From an uncultured Clostridia bacterium (GTDB taxonomy: Bacteria > Bacillota > Clostridia > Saccharofermentanales > Saccharofermentanaceae), in the NCBI GenBank assembly GCA_946545505.1, contig CAMNNN010000016.1:1-12713 (forward strand): a DNA stretch of 12,713 nucleotides, in the 5' to 3' direction. The notes beneath the pieces are model-generated. The model saw only the letters and a list, made by a program, of their open reading frames with translations, had not been told where the DNA came from and made no database searches. Every line of letters starts with the position of its first letter. The stretch's first letter is position 1. Positions 7,351 to 12,713 of the stretch are shown piece by piece. A program made the translations under genes and the position numbers.

Positions 7351-8682
7351 CAAAATCGAACAGTAAGACGTCTTACCGGTCCCCAGGTGATACTTATGGG
7401 GTTCCTTATACTTGTGTTGGCAGGCGCCGTTCTGCTTATGCTCCCTATATCCTCGAAGGACAGGACGGTAACGCCGTTTATCGATTCACTGTTCACTTCC
7501 GTATCCGCAGGATGCGTTACGGGACTTATAGTTAAAGACACCCAGACATCCTGGTCACTGTTCGGACAGGTCGTAATCCTCGCCCTGATCCAGATCGGCG
7601 GCATGGGAGTTCTGACGATGACCACTTTCTTCACGAGACTTATGGGCAGGAACATAGACATCCGTTCCCGTGCAGCCATGCAGGAGGCTGTATCCGCCCC
7701 TAACATGGGAGACATAGCGAAACTCACCGACTTCATCGTGAAGGGCACGGTTCTTTTCGAAGGGCTGGGTGCGATACTCGTAATGCCCATATTCGTAAGA
7801 GACTTCGGCCTTGCCAAGGGTGTGTGGTACTCGATCTTCATGTCCATCTCAGCTTTCTGTAATGCCGGATTCGACCTCATGGGTTCCGCGGGCGGCGAGT
7901 GCTCTTCCCTGACATTCTATGCCGACAACCCTGTCGTCAACATCGTATTCATCGCACTTATTCTGACAGGCGGCATAGGCTTCCTTACATGGTCCGATAT
8001 AAGAACGTACAAGCTTGACTTCCGTAAGTACAGCACGCAGAGCAAGATCATCATCGTTGCTGAGCTGTTCCTTATAGTCATCCCGGCACTGTATTTCTAT
8101 ATCTATGAGCTCACGGATGCCCCCGCAGGCGAGCGTTTCCTGGAGGCTCTCTTCTGCGCTGTCAGCCCGAGAACCGCCGGCTTCAACACTATCGACTACA
8201 ATGATTTCTCCGGATGCGGCCTCGCGATTACTATCATCCTCATGCTGATCGGCGGAGCTCCGGGATCCACTGCAGGCGGAATGAAGATCACGACCGTCGC
8301 CATAATGTGGGCTGCCATGATCTCAGTTCTGCGTCACGAGAAAGCACCGGCTCTGTTCAAAAGACGCATCAATCACGATACGGTCGCAAGTGCCATAGCA
8401 GTATTCCTTCTCGATATGCATCTGTTCCTTATCGGCTCTATCACCATCGCGACAATAGAGAGTCTTCCTCTCGTAACGACACTGTTCGAGTGTGCCTCGG
8501 CTGTTGCTACGGTAGGACTTACGATGGGAATTACTTCAGGCTTAAGCACAGCTTCAAAGCTGATACTGATATTCATAATGTACGGCGGCAGAGTCGGCGG
8601 ATTGACTCTCGTCTTTGCTGCCACAGGACGTAAGAGCACAATGAACGACAAGTATCCCGCGGACACGGTAGCCGTCGGATAA
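7348..8682 (+). CDS. ktrB: KtrB/TrkH-family K+ transporter subunit
   Basis: 444 residues counted from the ATG at 7348. An in-frame ATG at 7297 would add 17 residues but overlaps the lysozyme gene, and homologues begin much as MQNRTVRRLTGPQ does here. Four pore-loop repeats are clear, each with its filter glycine: CVTGL (56-60), FCNAGFD, PRTAGFNTID and ATVGLTMG. These line the K+ path in the membrane, the first with the T-G typical of the family. It is followed by ktrA after 15 bases, the usual two-gene Ktr unit. No ribosome site precedes the ATG; a TATAAT box lies six bases ahead, so translation may be leaderless. Ktr takes up K+ and aids osmotic adaptation; in relatives ATP/ADP and c-di-AMP binding to KtrA regulate it. 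Confidence 0.94.
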   Translation: MQNRTVRRLTGPQVILMGFLILVLAGAVLLMLPISSKDRTVTPFIDSLFTSVSAGCVTGLIVKDTQTSWSLFGQVVILALIQIGGMGVLTMTTFFTRLMGRNIDIRSRAAMQEAVSAPNMGDIAKLTDFIVKGTVLFEGLGAILVMPIFVRDFGLAKGVWYSIFMSISAFCNAGFDLMGSAGGECSSLTFYADNPVVNIVFIALILTGGIGFLTWSDIRTYKLDFRKYSTQSKIIIVAELFLIVIPALYFYIYELTDAPAGERFLEALFCAVSPRTAGFNTIDYNDFSGCGLAITIILMLIGGAPGSTAGGMKITTVAIMWAAMISVLRHEKAPALFKRRINHDTVASAIAVFLLDMHLFLIGSITIATIESLPLVTTLFECASAVATVGLTMGITSGLSTASKLILIFIMYGGRVGGLTLVFAATGRKSTMNDKYPADTVAVG

Positions 8683-8697
8683 AACCAAGGAGGACTT

Positions 8698-9354
8698 ATG
8701 AAGAACATACTCGTAATCGGAGCAGGAAGATTCGGAACTTACCTTATGGATAAGCTTCAGAAGCAGGGCAACGAGGTCCTGTGCATCGACAAGCATGAAG
8801 AGAGACTTCAGAAGGTTCTCCCGTTCGTAACATCAAGTCTGGTAGGCGACGCTACCGACGAAGACTTTATGAAGACCGTAGGGGTTGATTCATTCGACCT
8901 GTGCGTCGTTTCCATCGGAGATGATTTCCAAAGTTCACTCGAGGCGACTTCACTGCTTAAGGAACTCGGTGCCAAGTTCGTAATCTCCAGAGCTTCGAGA
9001 GGCGTTCACGAGAAGTTCCTGTTAAGAAACGGTGCCGATGAAGTTGTATATCCCGAGAAGTTTATGGCCAAGTGGGCTGCCATCAGATACAGCTCTTCAA
9101 ATGTTAAGGACTATATCCCAGTACCGGGCGATTATTCTATCTTCGAGGTTGAAGTTCCCTCCGCCTGGGTCGGTAAATCCATGATCGATCTTAAGATCCG
9201 CCAGAACATGAAGCTTAATGTGCTGGCTGTAAAGAATTCCAAGGATGATTTCAACATGGATTACGAGCCGTCCGAGCCCTTCAAGGCAGGACAGACTATC
9301 GTAGTAATCGGCAGCGATGCCGACCTCCAGAAGCATTTGGGATTAACTTACTGA
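8698..9354 (+). CDS. ktrA: KtrA/TrkA-type RCK regulatory subunit of K+ transporter
   Basis: 218 residues, the standard KtrA length. An N-terminal Rossmann (RCK_N) domain has GxGxFG (G8, G10, G13) and an acidic D31 at the end of the second strand, the nucleotide-ribose contact. An RCK_C/TrkA_C domain covers about 135-218. It forms the cytoplasmic gating ring under KtrB. A ribosome site, AAGGAGG (8687-8693), lies four bases ahead. It is co-transcribed with ktrB and faces the diguanylate cyclase gene end to end, with 23 bases between the stops. In relatives, the RCK_C domain can bind c-di-AMP; that is known for the family, not visible here. Confidence 0.94.
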   Translation: MKNILVIGAGRFGTYLMDKLQKQGNEVLCIDKHEERLQKVLPFVTSSLVGDATDEDFMKTVGVDSFDLCVVSIGDDFQSSLEATSLLKELGAKFVISRASRGVHEKFLLRNGADEVVYPEKFMAKWAAIRYSSSNVKDYIPVPGDYSIFEVEVPSAWVGKSMIDLKIRQNMKLNVLAVKNSKDDFNMDYEPSEPFKAGQTIVVIGSDADLQKHLGLTY

Positions 9355-9377
9355 TTACCTGAACAGCTTTAAACGGA

Positions 9378-11060
9378 TCAATAATGACGGAAGCAGTCCT
9401 CTTCCCTCTTAATTATGCTGTCTGCATATTCTCTGTCGAACTCCTTGCCGATGAACACGCTCTTGCCGCTGCTCTTGGCTTCATACAGAAGCTCGTCTGC
9501 CTGACGCAGCATAAGTCTTAAGTCTTCCTGAAGCGATATCTTGCCGTAGACATAACCTGCCGAGAAATGAACGGGCAGCTGTTTTTTCTCGAGCGAGATG
9601 ATGCTCAGTTCATTGGAAAGATTGGAAAGTATTCTCTTAAAGTCCTTCTCGGTAACATCGCCTGTAATGATCAGGAACTCGTCTCCGCCGTATCTGTAAA
9701 CATTCTCCTTACCGAAGTTGTTTATGAGAATATCACTTGTCTTCTTAAGCAGATAATCGCCGATAGCATGTCCGTTGCCGTCATTTACACTCTTAAAATC
9801 ATCGATATCGAACATCATCAGATGCACTTCCTTATCGATGTAGGTGTCATAATCACGGCGGAGTGCGAAGCGGTTTCTCGCTCCCGTCAGTGCATCGCGG
9901 ATGCTAGCCTCCTCAAGTCTGGCATTATCTTCCTTAAGCTTGGCCACATTAACCCTGAGGTTAGTGACGAGATCCTCGAACGCATGCGAGAGGATACCGA
10001 CTTCATCGTTGCTTCTGTAACTGATATCGACATCATAATCACCGGCACTTACCTTCTGTGCCGCCTTCGTAAGTTCGATGAGGGGCTTGGTTATGGTGCC
10101 TGATACATACATGGCGATAAGTCCGAATATCAGAAGTACGAAGATAGAAGCATAAACAGTCTTCGACACGAGGGACTCCCAGTGGCCGTTTATCTCATCA
10201 ACAGGAACCGATACCGTGAGCTTCATGCCGTTGTGAAGCGTAAGGCACACGCCCTGCTTCTCCACCCCGTCGAAAACATATCTCGTGTTGACGCCCTCTG
10301 ACAGCATACCGTCAGGCACAGCAGGGATCTCGTCGGGAGTCATGGTGAGAATATCGAGGTAAGGATGATAGATGATTCCACCGTCTTCATCGATAATAAA
10401 AGCATATCCGGTATCGTAAAGCCTGATGTTATCGACCTGGTTAGCAATAGTCGAATAATCGATCTCGATACCGATAACGCCGATGAAGTCGCCGTTCTTA
10501 TAGACCGGAACGTTATAGGAAAGAACATATACATTCAGATTCTCCGTCTCGTACGGAGGAAGCCAAACGGGTTCTCCCGTAACCTTCGGCACCGTGAACC
10601 AGACGATATCGGAAGTATCCGCCGTATCGTATTGGGATATATCGGTGACCGCATGCTCGACGAAGCCTGTTCCTTCAGTATCTACATACCAGAATCCGGA
10701 TGTATCCGATGTCACCTCGGGGTCGATTCGGTAGTAGTAAGTGAGGACACCGTTTGTCTTACTCGCTATATCCTCGAAGATGCTTCTTACTCGGTCAACA
10801 TGCTCAGGCAGCTCTTCGATATCCGTCTGCTCGAGGTCAGTCTCGACATACGAAGCGATAAGTCCGACTGACTGCTCTACGCTGACAAAATAGGAATCGA
10901 GATTCTTCTGTCCTGTCTCACACAGAAGCATCAGGATCTGCTCTGAGTCTTCCTGACCCAACCTCTTAATGGAATCCATACTGAGCAAGGTAACGATACC
11001 CATAGACAGGATAATCGCCACGATGATGATTAAGGTAATCTTAGTCTTAATGTGTCTCAT
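9378..11060 (-). CDS. Membrane sensor diguanylate cyclase (dCache-HAMP-GGDEF)
   Basis: 560 residues. TM1 covers about 8-27. A dCache-like extracytoplasmic sensor (about 35-295) contains the family phrase GYAFIIDEDGGIIYHP (218-232). TM2 is about 302-322, HAMP about 323-372, then a short coiled linker and a GGDEF domain (about 388-550). The active-site GGDEF (458-462) is intact, with the DIDDFKSVND metal/nucleotide segment before it, so it should make c-di-GMP from two GTP. The product-inhibition I-site (RxxD five residues before GGDEF) is absent: the four residues there are FGKE. The sensor's ligand is unknown. The small helical membrane protein gene lies 49 bases upstream on the same strand. 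The ribosome site is poor (AAGAGTG eight bases ahead). Confidence 0.94.
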   Translation of the reverse strand: MRHIKTKITLIIIVAIILSMGIVTLLSMDSIKRLGQEDSEQILMLLCETGQKNLDSYFVSVEQSVGLIASYVETDLEQTDIEELPEHVDRVRSIFEDIASKTNGVLTYYYRIDPEVTSDTSGFWYVDTEGTGFVEHAVTDISQYDTADTSDIVWFTVPKVTGEPVWLPPYETENLNVYVLSYNVPVYKNGDFIGVIGIEIDYSTIANQVDNIRLYDTGYAFIIDEDGGIIYHPYLDILTMTPDEIPAVPDGMLSEGVNTRYVFDGVEKQGVCLTLHNGMKLTVSVPVDEINGHWESLVSKTVYASIFVLLIFGLIAMYVSGTITKPLIELTKAAQKVSAGDYDVDISYRSNDEVGILSHAFEDLVTNLRVNVAKLKEDNARLEEASIRDALTGARNRFALRRDYDTYIDKEVHLMMFDIDDFKSVNDGNGHAIGDYLLKKTSDILINNFGKENVYRYGGDEFLIITGDVTEKDFKRILSNLSNELSIISLEKKQLPVHFSAGYVYGKISLQEDLRLMLRQADELLYEAKSSGKSVFIGKEFDREYADSIIKREEDCFRHY

Positions 11061-11109
11061 TATGAATTCACTCTTAAATTTTTTTGTTAATTAAGGTAAT
11101 AATACCACA
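11061..11109 (-). promoter_or_regulatory. Gap between two minus-strand genes
   Basis: 49 bases, AT-rich, with TTAATTAA (11087-11094) and an A/T run. There is no stem-loop followed by a T-run, so I see no terminator and cannot exclude co-transcription of the two genes. I find no convincing separate promoter for the cyclase. Confidence 0.25.
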
Positions 11110-11544
11110 TTATCTGCCGAATATAGCATTGAGGGCTTCAACTGTACCCTGGAAAGCAGCAGTAGCCGCATCGAGTCTCTCGATGGAGTCGTTAAGCTGG
11201 TCGATATTAATGGAATCGATCTTCTCCATAGTGGTTGATACGCCTTCTGTGGCATTCTCAGTAAGAGTATTGATCTGAGTAGCCATTCCGGGGAGATCTG
11301 CTTCCTGGATATCCGTAGCGATCTCATTAAGCGATGTGATAGCGGTGTCAGCCTTCTTATAGAAAGCGTTTATCTTGCTGTTGATATTAACAAACACTGT
11401 AACCGCTACAACTGTAACGATAACGGCACAGCAGGCCATGACCATGATTCCTACGGTCTGGAAACCTTCCTTACGGTTCTGCTTCTTCTCTTCCTTCAGT
11501 ATTTCCTTCGATACTTCTACTGCTCCCTGGTTTTCTTCAGACAT
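11110..11544 (-). CDS. Small single-pass membrane protein with helical tail
   Basis: 144 residues, not assigned to a family. A charged N-terminal segment (1-30, rich in E and K) precedes one span (about 31-53, containing MVMACCAVIVTVVAV). The rest is a long, mostly helical region (54-140) rich in Ala, Thr, Ile and Asp, with regular hydrophobic spacing that suggests a coiled coil. It looks like a methyl-accepting-protein or DUF948-type rod without a signalling tip. The N-terminus is probably cytoplasmic and the rod outside, but topology is a guess. The start is well supported by AAAGGAGGG (11560-11552), seven bases ahead. A promoter with TATAAT (11581-11576) and TTAGCA lies upstream. It precedes the cyclase gene, so it may be its partner, but this is inference. 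Confidence 0.8.
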   Translation of the reverse strand: MSEENQGAVEVSKEILKEEKKQNRKEGFQTVGIMVMACCAVIVTVVAVTVFVNINSKINAFYKKADTAITSLNEIATDIQEADLPGMATQINTLTENATEGVSTTMEKIDSINIDQLNDSIERLDAATAAFQGTVEALNAIFGR

Positions 11545-11575
11545 GGGTAAACCCTCCTTTGATCATGATGACTCA

Positions 11576-11608
11576 ATTATATTAAACTTCACCCTTTTAT
11601 GCTAAAAT
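11576..11608. promoter_or_regulatory. Interlocked divergent promoters
   Basis: Minus strand: TATAAT (11581-11576) and TTAGCA (11605-11600), 18 bases apart. Plus strand: an extended -10, TGCTAAAAT (11600-11608), about 24 bases before the next ATG; its -35 position (about 11580-11585) is poor and falls on the minus -10. The six bases 11600-11605 serve both promoters, so the two polymerases would exclude each other. Confidence 0.5.
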
Positions 11609-11632
11609 CACGCTGAATGGAGGGATAAATAT

Positions 11633-12713
11633 ATGTTTCTTGCGGCAGCGCCTATGACTGTAGGCAAAAGCTTAAGCTATTACACCGGTATTTTCTCCAC
11701 AGCCGTTACAGCATCGGTCAATCCGACCGCGACAATGGCCGTTCTCTCCACGCTCGGAGCCATCGAGAATGCCGCCAAGTATTCACCCGACTCTTCTTTT
11801 TTCAACACGGTCGCGGATGCTCTTAACGGAATCCCCGTCATCAACACTGCAGCCGAGCTTCCAATCGCGAATCCTTACGCCGCGGTCTTCCTCACCATAG
11901 TCGCAGCCATCATGATAGTTCTGCACTCATTCGCCGAGAGCAAGATCGTCTCTCAGGCAACCATCGATAAGCTTGATAAGTTCTCCGGCTGGATCGGCGT
12001 CACAGCGCTCTCACTCATGCCTATGTTCACCACCGAATCCCTCGAAAAGACTGCCCGCACCACCAAGAATGCAGCCGCCGCTGCAATTCATGCCGAGAGT
12101 GCTTCAGTCTCATCCGGGGCACCCTGGTATGTCTGGGTGATCGGAATCACCACTCTGATTCTCGCGTCCGTAGTATATTTTTGCTGCTACAGCTGCGTTG
12201 ATAACATCGGAACCATCTGCGCCGCCATCCCCGTGAAAGGTCTCAATATTGTAGAGCAGATCATCAAGGCTCTTATTCATGCCGGAATGATCCTTCTTCA
12301 GCTGACCTTCCCCGTCGTGTCATTCATCATATCGGTAATACTCGCAGTCCTCGGCATCCTTCTGTTTAAGGTCCTCGCGAGGATAACGTTCTACTACAAG
12401 GAAGTCTATATCCGCCCTATCCTTCATCTTCTTTTCCGTAAGGACAGACCTGTCGACAAGCTCCATAAGAAGCTGCCCCGTAAGATCCGCAAGCGCTTTA
12501 AGGATATCGAATTAGGCTTTCCCATCTTCGTCATCAAGGGTGTACGTAAGGTTAAGTCCAGAGCTCCGCTGTGGTTTGTTAAGGAATCTTCCGGCGCTTC
12601 CCATCTGATTCTCAGAAAGAGCTGGGGACGCATTCAGGAGCTGTCCGTCAATGAGATCCGCGAGGCAAATCCCAATGCGGTGCTTGTGTCCTGCAGAAGG
12701 TTCACGGAGCTTA
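11633..12713 (+). CDS. Membrane protein of unknown family (partial, C-terminus off the right edge)
   Basis: Open for 360 codons and still open at the edge; I do not recognise it. The start is firm: GGAGGG (11619-11624) lies eight bases ahead. Hydrophobic stretches fall near 82-100 (YAAVFLTIVAAIMIVLHSF), 119-132, 165-189 (contains YFCCYSC), and a long one at about 204-250. The region before the first clear span is moderately hydrophobic and polar-mixed. After about residue 250 the chain turns strongly basic (RKDRPVDKLHKKLPRKIRKR), then forms a mixed soluble domain (about 285-360) with no motif I can name, probably cytoplasmic. It is divergent from the small helical membrane protein gene and may share its promoter region. 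No function is inferred. Confidence 0.75.
   Translation, partial: MFLAAAPMTVGKSLSYYTGIFSTAVTASVNPTATMAVLSTLGAIENAAKYSPDSSFFNTVADALNGIPVINTAAELPIANPYAAVFLTIVAAIMIVLHSFAESKIVSQATIDKLDKFSGWIGVTALSLMPMFTTESLEKTARTTKNAAAAAIHAESASVSSGAPWYVWVIGITTLILASVVYFCCYSCVDNIGTICAAIPVKGLNIVEQIIKALIHAGMILLQLTFPVVSFIISVILAVLGILLFKVLARITFYYKEVYIRPILHLLFRKDRPVDKLHKKLPRKIRKRFKDIELGFPIFVIKGVRKVKSRAPLWFVKESSGASHLILRKSWGRIQELSVNEIREANPNAVLVSCRRFTEL

Noticed and set aside
7152..7880. Minus-strand open frame of 242 codons across the lysozyme start and ktrB
   Set aside because: It lies opposite clear KtrB pore motifs and overlaps the lysozyme start in another frame; the product is low-complexity and unrecognised.
9385..9405. 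GGAAG/CTTCC stem-loop near the ktrA end as a terminator
   Set aside because: It lies inside the cyclase coding region, the stem is only five pairs and no T-run follows, so it is not convincing.

Overview
The window reads as a chromosomal segment of an anaerobic, Gram-positive-type bacterium of the class Clostridia (Bacillota). The grounds are a NfnAB-type ferredoxin/NAD(H)/NADP(H) enzyme pair, a KtrAB potassium system, a lipoprotein GH25 lysozyme, strong GGAGG ribosome sites and a dense gene layout. Species cannot be fixed from sequence alone. Nothing looks like a phage, transposon, CRISPR array, tRNA or rRNA, and no gene-free stretch exceeds 90 bases.

Bases 1-7324 (all minus strand, read right to left) are a compact array: a secreted lipoprotein lysozyme (GH25), an ABC ATPase, two ABC-2 type permeases with overlapping ends, a 77-base gap with a small inverted repeat, then nfnA and nfnB (TAATG overlap), then a multi-spanning putative ABC exporter protein that starts on the nfnB stop (GTGA overlap) and runs off the left edge. 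The lysozyme-ABC block may export or respond to something at the cell wall. The Nfn pair would balance reduced ferredoxin, NADH and NADPH.

Bases 7325-9354 (plus strand) hold the K+ channel/transporter subunit ktrB and its RCK regulator ktrA. ktrB and the lysozyme gene diverge from a 16-bp perfect AT palindrome that supplies a TATAAT box in each direction only 6-7 bases from each ATG. Neither gene has a Shine-Dalgarno site, so both may be leaderless.

Bases 9378-11544 (minus strand) hold a membrane sensor diguanylate cyclase (dCache-HAMP-GGDEF) and, upstream of it, a small single-pass protein with a long helical tail. Bases 11633-12713 (plus strand) hold the first 360 codons of a membrane protein I do not recognise, divergent from the small protein across an 88-base region whose two promoters appear interlocked.

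The most unusual items are the symmetric leaderless-type divergent promoter, the lysozyme lipoprotein built into an ABC-2 transporter operon, the exporter subunit coupled to nfnB, and the unknown membrane protein at the right edge. No clearly new defence or mobile system is visible.
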